The translations under genes were made by a program, and so were the position numbers. The notes beneath the pieces were generated by a model that saw only the letters and a list, made by a program, of their open reading frames with translations, did no database searches and had not been told where the DNA came from. Source: Chloroflexia bacterium SDU3-3 (GTDB lineage: Bacteria > Chloroflexota > Chloroflexia > Chloroflexales > Roseiflexaceae). Taken from it: a stretch of DNA of 64,000 nt. This document shows, piece after piece, positions 34,309 through 41,734 of the stretch (within the stretch, counting starts at the first letter, position 1; every line of letters starts with the position of its first letter). Location: positions 62,001 through 126,000 of the forward strand of contig WBOU01000010.1 in assembly GCA_009268125.1 (NCBI GenBank). Reading direction: 5' to 3'.

Positions 34309-35352
34309 ATGCTCGCGCTCGAACAGTTCCAGCCCCGGCCCGCCCTCGTCACCAAGCGCACCGAGGTGCCCGCGCCCAAGTTCCCCGTGATCGACGCTCA
34401 CAACCACCTAGGGCCAGAGTTCGGCGGCGGCTGGAGCCGCAGGCCGGTGGAGCAGCTGCTGGAGGCGATGGATGCGGCCAGCGTGCAGCTGTATGTCGAT
34501 CTCGATGGCGGCTGGGGCGAGCACATCCTGAACGAGCGGCTGGAGAAGTTCAAGGCCCGCGCCCCCGAGCGCTTCCGGATCTTCGGCGGGGTGGACTGGG
34601 CGCAGTGGGCCGAGCGCGGCGACGGCTTCGGCGCGTGGGCGGCGGCGCAGCTGCGCGCCCAGGCCGCGCGCGGGGCCGAGGGCCTGAAGATCTGGAAGCC
34701 GTTTGGCCTGCACGTGCGCGACCACCACGGCCAGCTGGCGGCGGTCGATGACCCTCGGCTCGACCCGATCTGGCAGACGGCGGGCGAGCTGAACCTGCCC
34801 GTGATGATCCACGTGGCCGACCCGGTGGCCTTCTTCGAGCCGCTGGACGCCACCAACGAGCGCTGGGAGGAGCTGCACGCCCACCCCGACTGGCAGTTCC
34901 CCAGCCCGCCCTTCCCGCCCTTCCTCAGCATCCTCGAAGCGCTGGCCCGGCTGGTCGAGCGCCACCCCGGCACCGATTTTGTGGGCGCGCACGTGGGCTG
35001 CTACGCTGAAAATCTGGGCTGGGTGGGCGCGCTGCTCGACCGCTGCCCCAACTTCTACGTGGACATCAGCGCACGCATCGCCGAGCTGGGCCGCCAGCCC
35101 TACAGCGCCCGCCGCTTCTTCCTGCGCTACGCCGACCGCATCCTGTTCGGGCTGGATGCGGGCATCGACCTGGCGGGCTACCAGCGCTACTACCGCTTCC
35201 TCGAAAGCGACGACGAGTACTTCGCCTACGGCGACGGCCCCACGCCCGGCCAGGGCCGCTGGCAGATCTACGGCCTGCACCTGCCCGACGACGTGCTGGA
35301 GCGCGTCTACCGCCGCAACGCCGAGCGCGTCATCCTGCGGCAGCGCGGCTAG
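34309..35352 (+). CDS. amidohydrolase-2 family metal-dependent hydrolase/decarboxylase
   Basis: This 347-residue protein of the amidohydrolase-2 (PF04909) TIM-barrel family has the metal motif VIDAHNHLG near the N-terminus, IHVADPVAF, a conserved His in FVGAHVGCYAENL and the late Asp of LFGLDAGID. Members hydrolyse or decarboxylate aromatic and other ring acids; the substrate is not known. The chosen ATG follows TAGGAGGAGG; the frame is open to 34246, but that start lies within the promoter. Regulation by the upstream palindrome is very likely. Confidence 0.82.
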   Translation: MLALEQFQPRPALVTKRTEVPAPKFPVIDAHNHLGPEFGGGWSRRPVEQLLEAMDAASVQLYVDLDGGWGEHILNERLEKFKARAPERFRIFGGVDWAQWAERGDGFGAWAAAQLRAQAARGAEGLKIWKPFGLHVRDHHGQLAAVDDPRLDPIWQTAGELNLPVMIHVADPVAFFEPLDATNERWEELHAHPDWQFPSPPFPPFLSILEALARLVERHPGTDFVGAHVGCYAENLGWVGALLDRCPNFYVDISARIAELGRQPYSARRFFLRYADRILFGLDAGIDLAGYQRYYRFLESDDEYFAYGDGPTPGQGRWQIYGLHLPDDVLERVYRRNAERVILRQRG

Positions 35353-35364
35353 CGGGGAGACACC

Positions 35365-35440
35365 GTTTCACCACCAAGACCCCCAAGAGAACAAGAACCG
35401 TTTTACCACCAAGACCCCAAGACTCCAAAAGAACAAAAAA
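35365..35440 (+). repeat. dispersed 'ACCACCAAG' repeat, two copies
   Basis: TTTCACCACCAAGACCCCC and TTTTACCACCAAGACCCC follow the amidohydrolase stop. Both belong to the window-wide repeat family. Confidence 0.8.
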
Positions 35441-35578
35441 AGGCCTGCCTGCGCTGGGGTAGGCCTTCCCGCTGCGGTGGAGATCATGGCCAGCAGTCAT
35501 ACGGTTGCGCCTTCGCCGGATGGGCGAGGCCGCTGTGCTGCAATCGCCTTCCGCGATGTTTCCAGCCCCACCTACCTG

Positions 35579-35733
35579 GCCCATGCGGCGAAGGTGCTGC
35601 TCGTGCCAGCTGGCCATATGCACGAACATCAGCCGCTTGATTTTGGCATAGGAACGCTCAACATTGGGGGTTCGAAGGGGCAACGCCCCTCGCGAGGATC
35701 CAAGGGCGCGGAGCCACACATGGTGTCACTTTT
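35579..35733 (+). repeat. repeat element copy A (partial)
   Basis: The block runs from CCCATGCGGCGAAGGTGCTG through TGGCCATATGCACGAAC and GGAACGCTCAACATTGGGGG. The same succession is found at 35838-35935 and at 40036-40130. It ends where the left end of the next element begins. Confidence 0.7.
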
Positions 35734-36074
35734 CTATGTGACTCATTTGGAAGCGGCGAAACGCATCATTATGCGTGCCAAGCCCTGCCGACCATGCACC
35801 ATGTACCAAACCATGATCGTGGCATACCAGCCCACCTGTCCCATACGGCGAAGGTGCCGCGAGAGTCTTGATGGCCATATGCACGAACGCCCGCCGCCAG
35901 GAAACGGCAGAGGAACGCTCAAAATTGGGGGTTTCGAAGGGGGTAACACCCCCTCGCGGGGTTCCTAGGGGCAGGCCCCTAGGCGCTGCCCGCGCAGGGC
36001 ATCCACCCACCAAACATCGACCAATGCCATCGCCGAATGAAAAAACGCCCAGCGCCGACGGGAAAAGTGACACC
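35722..36074. mobile_element. MITE-like element B, 353 bp
   Basis: The element is bounded by exact inverted ends, GGTGTCACTTTT (35722-35733) and AAAAGTGACACC (36063-36074). The right half (CATACGGCGAAGGTGC ... CCAGCGCCGACGG) is closely similar to the right half of the element at 39809-40214. No transposase frame is inside, so movement would need an enzyme supplied in trans. The frames in it have no gene features. The remainder of the gap to 36321 carries the GCCGCCCGCACAGGGCAT repeat at about 36100. Confidence 0.65.
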
Positions 36075-36321
36075 TGTTGAGGGCGCGGAGCCCGTGGTGC
36101 CGCCCGCACAGGGCATGCACCACCACCCACGAACGCCTACTATTAACGAAGGCGCACCTTAGCCGACAGCAACGCGCAATTCCACAAAAACGCCTCGCAA
36201 AGCCCGAGAAAATGGCACCATGTCAGGGGCACACACCCACCAAAAAACACCGACATCCTGAATAGCCACTCACCAACTATGCGCAGAGGGCATCCATGAC
36301 CCATAGCAGAAAAATGGAGGA

Positions 36322-36353
36322 TTGACAGAGAGAAAAAACGTACATACAATGTA
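36322..36353 (+). promoter_or_regulatory. mazEF promoter with palindrome
   Basis: A perfect TTGACA (36322-36327) and TACAAT (36345-36350) are separated by 17 bp. TACAT-ACA-ATGTA (36341-36353) is an inverted repeat over the -10 box, a natural site for MazE autoregulation. Confidence 0.82.
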
Positions 36354-36373
36354 ATCACGCAAGGAGGTACGCT

Positions 36374-36637
36374 ATGTCTTCTGTCATCCGAACACATCTG
36401 GTTCAGATCGGCAACTCGCAAGGCGTCCGCATTCCCAAAATACTGCTCGACCAACTCCAGTTTGATGATTCTATCGAGATGGAAATCCAAGATAACCAGC
36501 TGATCATTCGTAAAAGCCTTATGCCACGCGCAAACTGGGCTATAGCATTTCAGCAAATGGCCGAAATGGGCGATGATCAGCTTCTTGACCCAGAGATCAC
36601 ACCAACTGTATGGGATGAAACTGAATGGGAATGGTAG
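36374..36637 (+). CDS. mazE: MazE-type antitoxin (AbrB-fold)
   Basis: The protein has 87 residues. The N-terminal swapped-hairpin DNA-binding fold is clear (LVQIGNSQGVRIPKILLDQL, IEMEIQDNQLIIRK). The acidic C-terminal tail (DETEWEW) should wrap the toxin. It starts behind CAAGGAGG and overlaps mazF by 13 bp. It binds the promoter palindrome alone or with MazF and neutralises the toxin. Base composition is clearly lower in G+C than in the surroundings, which suggests transfer. Confidence 0.9.
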   Translation: MSSVIRTHLVQIGNSQGVRIPKILLDQLQFDDSIEMEIQDNQLIIRKSLMPRANWAIAFQQMAEMGDDQLLDPEITPTVWDETEWEW

Positions 36638-36954
36638 CCAAACGCTTTGATGTTTTTGTGGTCAACCTTGACCCAACTGTTGGTTCAGAAATACAAAAAA
36701 CGCGACCATGTCTCATCATCTCGCCCAATGAGCTAAATGACTATATCCAAACTGTAATAATCGCCCCAATGACATCAAAATCGCGATCATATCCAACAAG
36801 AGTCACCTGCACTTTTGAAGATCGTGAATGCCATATTATCCTTGACCAAATTCGCACTGTTGATAAACGGCGACTGCTCAAGCATATTGGGCAAATTGAC
36901 ACGAGGACACAGCAACACGTTCTTGATGTGCTGGCACAACTCTTTTCCAAATAA
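36625..36954 (+). CDS. mazF: MazF-type mRNA interferase toxin
   Basis: This 109-residue MazF/PemK fold has DVFVVNLDPTVGSEIQKTRPCLIISPNE, the usual substrate loop and catalytic Arg segment, then VIIAPMTSKSR and the family LDQIRTVDKRRL. It cleaves mRNA at short sequence motifs, which cannot be predicted. ATG 36625 overlaps mazE; ATG 36631 is an alternative. The module is a complete type II toxin-antitoxin pair with its own promoter and terminator. Confidence 0.92.
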   Translation: MGMVAKRFDVFVVNLDPTVGSEIQKTRPCLIISPNELNDYIQTVIIAPMTSKSRSYPTRVTCTFEDRECHIILDQIRTVDKRRLLKHIGQIDTRTQQHVLDVLAQLFSK

Positions 36955-36955
36955 C

Positions 36956-36994
36956 AAAAAGCGGCTGGCCCCACACCTGAGGCCAGCCGCTTTT
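36956..36994. terminator. bidirectional terminator
   Basis: AAAAAGCGGCTGGCC (36956-36970) pairs with GGCCAGCCGCTTTT (36981-36994). Both strands end in a T run. It serves mazF and the convergent SnoaL-like gene. Confidence 0.9.
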
Positions 36995-37010
36995 GTGCGC
37001 ACGCGCCGCC

Positions 37011-37430
37011 CTAGGGCGCGGTCAGCTGGGCCTGCACGCCGAACAGGTCGGCGCTGCCCCAGTGCTCATAGTAGCGGCCATCCACCACCCGCACGATGTC
37101 GGTGATGTTGATCGTCACGCGGCGGCCCGTGGCGGCGATGCCCAAGAACGGCCCCTGGTGCGTGCCGATGATCGACTTGCGCGTCACCACCTTGTCGCCC
37201 TCGGCGATCTGGTCGTGGATCTCCACCACCAGGTCGGGGAAGGCCGGGCGCAGCACGTTGGTAAAGAACCCCCACATGCTCTCCGGCCCATCTGGCGCCC
37301 CCGGCGCGGCGCTGCGGTTGACGAAGCGCGGGTCCATCAGCTCCTCGAAGCTCGCGCGGCTGCCGCCCTCGATCACCTCTTTGTTGAAGCGCACCACAGC
37401 GGCCTTGTTCCGCTCGATCTCTGTGCTCAT
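37011..37430 (-). CDS. SnoaL-like/ester-cyclase family protein
   Basis: This 139-residue NTF2-like alpha+beta barrel has VVRFNKEVIEGGSRASFEELMDPRFVNRS, GIAATGRRVTINITDIVRVVDGRYYEHW. Members include polyketide cyclases and many proteins of unknown substrate. The ATG at 37430 is chosen because the extra Met upstream adds nothing. It is divergent from the AraC regulator with only about 70 bp between, so the regulator probably controls it. Confidence 0.82.
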   Translation of the reverse strand: MSTEIERNKAAVVRFNKEVIEGGSRASFEELMDPRFVNRSAAPGAPDGPESMWGFFTNVLRPAFPDLVVEIHDQIAEGDKVVTRKSIIGTHQGPFLGIAATGRRVTINITDIVRVVDGRYYEHWGSADLFGVQAQLTAP

Positions 37431-37503
37431 CACTGTGCTCTCCTCTTCTTAGCCACGGTGCTATGATAGCAGCAGAGCACACACCACAGCAAGGAAAGCG
37501 CGC

Positions 37504-38403
37504 GTGGAGCAGACAGCCCCGAGCATTCCGATCTACAGCATCCCCGACCTCGCCGCGTCCGCAGGCCCCGGCATCGAGGTGCTGCCGCTGGCCCAGGCCT
37601 TCGGGCAGCCGCGCCGCGACATCCTGGCTGCCCACCGCCACAGCTTCTACGAGGTGTTCTGGATCACTGGCGGCGGCGGCGCGATCACCATCGACTTCCG
37701 CAGCCACGCCATCGCCCCGCCGATGTTGTGCTTCCTCTCGCCGGGGCAGGTGCACAGCTGGGACTTCGCGCCCGAGGCCACGCCGCAGGGCCAGCTGGTG
37801 CGCTTCGCCAGCACCTTCTTCGCCGCCGAGGGCGCGCGCCACATCCAGCTGGCCGACCTGCCGTGGTTCTACGCGGTGGACGCGCCGCCCACGCTGGCGG
37901 TCGAGGCCGCGCGGCAGGCCCACTTCAGCGATCTGCTCGGCCACCTGCAGCACGAGTACAGCGCCCAGCAGGAAGACCGCGAGACCATGCTGCGCGCCTA
38001 CCTGCACATCCTGCTGATCGAGGCCAAGCGGCTAGTGGCGCAGGCCGGGGCCGCGCCCGCCGCCACCGCCGACTACGCGCTCACCAAGCGCTTCCTGGCC
38101 CTGGTCGAGCAGCGCTACGCCGAGCAGGGCGCGGTGGCCAGCTACGCCCAGCAGCTGCACGTGACCGCCAGCCACCTGGGCGAGGTCATCCGCCGCACCA
38201 CCGGGCGCACGGCGGGCGCGGTCATCCGCGAGCGGCTGCTGCTGGAGGCCAAGCGGCTGCTGCGCCACTCGCCCCTGGCCGTGGCCGAGATCGCCTTCCA
38301 GCTGGGCTTCGACGACCCCTCGTACTTCGGGCGCTTCTTCCGCAGGCACGCGGGCAGCTCGCCTGGCGAGTTCCGCAGAATGCCAGAGAAAGTGCCAGAG
38401 TAG
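37504..38403 (+). CDS. AraC-family transcriptional regulator
   Basis: The protein has 299 residues. An N-terminal cupin sensor (about 25-160: HRHSFYEVFWITGGGGAI, FLSPGQVHSWDF) is followed by a C-terminal double helix-turn-helix (about 190-295) with VAEIAFQLGFDDPSYFGRFFRR. The start is GTG 37504 behind AAGGAAAG. It probably senses a small molecule and controls the divergent SnoaL-like gene and the downstream SnoaL/SDR pair. Confidence 0.9.
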   Translation: MEQTAPSIPIYSIPDLAASAGPGIEVLPLAQAFGQPRRDILAAHRHSFYEVFWITGGGGAITIDFRSHAIAPPMLCFLSPGQVHSWDFAPEATPQGQLVRFASTFFAAEGARHIQLADLPWFYAVDAPPTLAVEAARQAHFSDLLGHLQHEYSAQQEDRETMLRAYLHILLIEAKRLVAQAGAAPAATADYALTKRFLALVEQRYAEQGAVASYAQQLHVTASHLGEVIRRTTGRTAGAVIRERLLLEAKRLLRHSPLAVAEIAFQLGFDDPSYFGRFFRRHAGSSPGEFRRMPEKVPE

Positions 38404-38484
38404 GCCCCCAGCTGTCCTACCGCCCGCTAGCTGCGGCGGCGTATAGTCTCCCCATCAGCCAATCGCTTTGAGAGGAGACCGCAT

Positions 38485-38970
38485 ATGACCGTCGCAATCA
38501 CCAAATCGGCTCTGCCCCAGCCCGCACCCACCACCGTCGACAGCGGGCTAGATCAGGCCGCCGCGCAGGCGTCCATCCGCGCGGCTCGCAGCTTCTACGC
38601 CTTCTGGGACACCGGCGACCCCGCCCACCTCGATACCGCCATCGCGCCCAGCTTCTACGACAGCACCCTGCCCGCAGGCCGCCCGCAGGGGCCGGAGGGG
38701 CCGCGCTTCGCCTCGGAGCAGTTCCGCGCCGCCGTGCCCGATCTGCGCTGCGCCATCGACGACCTGCTGGTGGTGGGCGACAAGGTCACGGCGCGGCTGC
38801 GCTTCACCGGCAGCTTCACCGGGACATTTGGCGGGAAGCAGGGCGGCGGGCAGCCGATCGACTTTCTGGCGATCGACATCCTGCGGATCGTGGATGGCAA
38901 GGTGGTCGAGAACTGGCATCTGGAAGACAACCTGACGCTGATGATCCAGCTCGGCGTGGTCGAGCTGTAG
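38485..38970 (+). CDS. SnoaL-like/ester-cyclase family protein
   Basis: The protein has 161 residues with an NTF2-like fold (about 30-160): FYAFWDTGDPAHLDTAIAPSFYD, VVGDKVTARLRFTGSFTGTFGG, DILRIVDGKVVENWHLEDNLTLM. It is a distant paralogue of the gene at 37011. It starts behind GAGAGGAGAC and is 9 bp from the SDR gene, so the two are one operon. The substrate is unknown. Confidence 0.8.
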   Translation: MTVAITKSALPQPAPTTVDSGLDQAAAQASIRAARSFYAFWDTGDPAHLDTAIAPSFYDSTLPAGRPQGPEGPRFASEQFRAAVPDLRCAIDDLLVVGDKVTARLRFTGSFTGTFGGKQGGGQPIDFLAIDILRIVDGKVVENWHLEDNLTLMIQLGVVEL

Positions 38971-38979
38971 GGGGGAGCC

Positions 38980-39780
38980 ATGGATCTAGGACTACGCGGG
39001 AAAGTAGCGCTCGTCACCGGGGCAAGCAAGGGCATCGGCAGGGCCATCGCGCTGGGGCTAGCCCACGAGGGGGCCAGCGTGGCGATCAGCGCGCGCACCC
39101 AGCGCGACCTGGATGAGGCCGCCGAGGCGATCCGCGCGGCGGGCGGCACCGCGCTGGGCATCCGCGCCGACGCCACCAGCGCCGCCGACACCGCGCGGCT
39201 AGTGGAGACCACGGTAGCGCAGCTTGGCGGCCTCCACGTACTGGTGAACAACGCGGGCGGCATCGGGCGGTTCGCGCCCTTCGACGCCCTAGAGGATGAA
39301 GACTGGGACGAGCTGTGGGCGCTGAACGTGCTCTCGGCGGTGCGGGCCACGCGGGCTGCCCTGCCCCACATGCGGCGGCAGCGCTGGGGCCGCATCATCA
39401 ACCTGGCCAGCGAGTCGGGCAGCCAGCCCGACGCCGAGATGGCGCACTACAACGCCACCAAGGCCGCCCTGATCAACTTCACCAAGAGCCTCTCCAAGGC
39501 CTACGGCGGCGAGGGCATCCTGGTGAACACCGTCTCGCCCGCCTTCATCCGCACCCCGCTGGTGGAGGCCATGCTGGCCGAACAGGCCGCACAGCAGGGC
39601 ATCACCCTGGCCGAGGCCGAGCGCGCGTTCCTGCGCCAGCAGCGCCCCAACATCGTGCTGGGCCGCGCGGGCACGGCGGAGGAGACGGCGGCGGCGGTGG
39701 TGTTCCTGGCATCCGAGGCGGCATCGTTCATCACCGGCGCGAACTACCGCGTGGACGGCGGCTCGGTCGCCAGCGTGTAG
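38980..39780 (+). CDS. short-chain dehydrogenase/reductase
   Basis: This 266-residue classical SDR has the cofactor motif TGASKGIG (about residue 12), NNAGG, the catalytic Tyr-Lys in HYNATKAA (about 155-159) with a preceding Ser, and a C-terminal GANYRVDGGS. An Arg after the second strand (SARTQRD) favours NADP(H). It acts with the SnoaL-like protein next to it on an unknown carbonyl substrate. A dispersed element begins 29 bp after the stop. Confidence 0.9.
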   Translation: MDLGLRGKVALVTGASKGIGRAIALGLAHEGASVAISARTQRDLDEAAEAIRAAGGTALGIRADATSAADTARLVETTVAQLGGLHVLVNNAGGIGRFAPFDALEDEDWDELWALNVLSAVRATRAALPHMRRQRWGRIINLASESGSQPDAEMAHYNATKAALINFTKSLSKAYGGEGILVNTVSPAFIRTPLVEAMLAEQAAQQGITLAEAERAFLRQQRPNIVLGRAGTAEETAAAVVFLASEAASFITGANYRVDGGSVASV

Positions 39781-39808
39781 CGCCTCGCACGGGCGGCGGG
39801 ACGCATGC

Positions 39809-40214
39809 GGCGTCACTTTCTTGGGCGGGGCATCGGTATCATCGGATACCGTGCGATGCAATACGGCGCGAAGCGCATTGCCATACGCAGTGGGCATCGT
39901 GTGGGGGTTCGATGCATGCCGCGTTGCAATGGGGCGGGCATACAACCCGCCCCTACACCCGATGAATCACATTGCGGGCATCGCCCCCGATCCGATGCCC
40001 GCAATGAGTGATCGTTGCCGTCATCTCCCCACCCTTCCCATACGGCGAAGGTGCTGCTCGTGCAAACTGGCCATATGCACCAACACCAGCAGCCAGGAAA
40101 CAGCATAGGAACACCCAAAATTGGGGGTTCAAAGGGGGCATCTACCCAGTAATCAACCACCACCGCCATCGCTTTTGGAAAAAAGCCCAACGCCGACGGA
40201 AAAAGTGACACCAT
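39809..40214. mobile_element. MITE-like element C, 406 bp
   Basis: The left end GGCGTCACTTTC (39809-39820) is an imperfect inverted copy (10 of 12) of the right end AAAAGTGACACC (40203-40214). The right half matches element B: CATACGGCGAAGGTGCTGCT, TGGCCATATGCACCAAC, AAAATTGGGGGTTC. The left half matches 28970-29110 and includes the hairpin GGGGCGGGCATACAACCCGC. No protein frame is credible inside. The rest of the gap up to 40258 has no further signal. Confidence 0.65.
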
Positions 40215-40258
40215 ATGAGGGCGGCGGGGTTAAGGCCCTGCCGCCCCCCATTCTATCT

Positions 40259-41143
40259 ATGCGAAACCTCCTGCTCACCGCCTGCGCCCCGATCATCTGG
40301 GGCAGCACCTACCTGCTCACCGGCATGCTGGCCATGCCGGGGCACCCGCTGCTGATCGGCGCGCTACGCGCCCTGCCGATCGGCCTGCTGATGGTGGCGG
40401 CGCAGCGCCAGCGCCCTGCGCTGGGGGCCTGGCCTCGTCTGCTGGCGCTGGGCGCGCTGAACATCGGCCTGTTCTTCGCGCTCTTTTTCATGGCGGCGGC
40501 GCGGCTGCCCGGCGGTGTCGCCGCCACGATCAGCGCCACGCAGCCGTTCATGGTCACGCTGCTGCTCTGGCCGCTGCTGGGCCTGCGGCCCGGGGCGCGC
40601 GCGCTGGGCGCGGCGGCCCTGGGCGCGGCGGGCGTGGCCACGCTGGCGCTGAGGCCTGGGGCGCGGCTCGACCCCGTCGGCGCGGGCGCGGCGGCGCTGG
40701 GCGCGCTGGCCATGGCGCTGGCCACCGCGCTGGCCGCCCGCTGGGGCAGCATGGGCGCGCCACTGGCCACCACCGGCTGGCAACTGCTGATCGGTGGGGC
40801 CATCCTGCTGCCGCTGGCGCTCTGGCGCGAGGGCGCACTACCCCCGCTCACGACCGCCGCGCTCGGCATCTTCGCCGCGCTCGGCCTCATCCACACTGGG
40901 CTGGCCTACGCGCTGTGGTTTCGCGGCCTGGAGCGACTGGCCCCCGCCACCGCATCCATGCTCCAGCTGCTCACCCCGCTGGTGGCCACGCTGATCGACG
41001 CCGCGCTGCTGGGCAGGCCGCTGGGCCTAGCGCAGGCGCTGGGCGGGGCGCTGGTGCTGGGCGGGCTGGCCCTGCACGCGGCGAGGCCAGCTTGCCGCGC
41101 AGGGCCGCCGGTGCGATATAAGAAAGGTGATGAAATACAATAA
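40259..41143 (+). CDS. EamA/DMT-family transporter
   Basis: This 294-residue protein has ten hydrophobic segments in two EamA repeats (about 5-135 and 145-280), with PIIWGSTYLLTG at the start and AYALWFRGLERLAPATASMLQLLTPLVA in the last third. Members export amino acids, metabolites or drugs through the cytoplasmic membrane. ATG 40259 gives the family N-terminus; the frame is open further upstream through element C. No promoter was recognised. Confidence 0.88.
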   Translation: MRNLLLTACAPIIWGSTYLLTGMLAMPGHPLLIGALRALPIGLLMVAAQRQRPALGAWPRLLALGALNIGLFFALFFMAAARLPGGVAATISATQPFMVTLLLWPLLGLRPGARALGAAALGAAGVATLALRPGARLDPVGAGAAALGALAMALATALAARWGSMGAPLATTGWQLLIGGAILLPLALWREGALPPLTTAALGIFAALGLIHTGLAYALWFRGLERLAPATASMLQLLTPLVATLIDAALLGRPLGLAQALGGALVLGGLALHAARPACRAGPPVRYKKGDEIQ

Positions 41144-41163
41144 ACAGAGATAATCATCGCAAA

Positions 41164-41240
41164 ATAGCAGATAGAATCACAGAATAGCAGGTAGAATCAC
41201 AGAATAGCAGGTAGAATCACAGAATAGCAGGTAGAAGAAC
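41164..41240 (+). repeat. 20-bp tandem repeat, 3.8 copies
   Basis: Units ATAGCAGRTAGAATCACAGA start at 41164, 41184 and 41204, with a shorter fourth unit at 41224. They begin just after the EamA stop. Confidence 0.9.
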
Positions 41241-41289
41241 CCAAGGTCAGGGGGAAACGACCCAACACATCCATTGCAACACGCCCACG

Positions 41290-41540
41290 CTGCATGCGAT
41301 GCACGCAGCGCGGGCACGCGCCCGCCCCTACGTCAATGATTGTATCGCGTGCATGCCCAACTGCTGCAGGTGGCAACCGCAGCGCATGCCTCGGTACGCC
41401 GGGTCGCGTCATCTGCCGCATCCCAATGCCCCGCCAAAAAAGTGCCACCTGTTGCGCGGTATGCTCCCTAGGTGATCGGTCGCCTTCTCCCCTTCTCCCC
41501 TTCGCGCCTTCGCGTCCTCGTGGTAACGAATCTTCAGTGG
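41290..41540. repeat. dispersed repeats before the phytochrome gene
   Basis: The GC hairpin GCGCGGGCACGCGCCCGC with CCCCTAC (about 41308-41332) belongs to the family seen at 28.9 and 39.9 kb. AAAAAAGTGCCACC (41438-41451) resembles the right end of the MITE-like elements. CTTCGCGCCTTCGCGTCCTCGTGG (about 41501-41524) is an inverted copy of the 'ACCACGAAG' module. No gene is seen between 41144 and 41734. Confidence 0.6.
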
Positions 41541-41734
41541 CGTACGAACGCCGAGACCTGGCTTCCGCCGCACGCCCACCCCAAAACGCGGCAGCGCGTG
41601 GTATCATAGCTTGCTCGCATGTGCTCCATGCGAGCAGGGCCAGCCAGGCTGGCGCTCGCCACCAGATCCAGGCATCGCACCCCGCCACCCCGCCCACACG
41701 ATGGCATCTGGCCACCTGCTAGGAAGAGTTTGCT

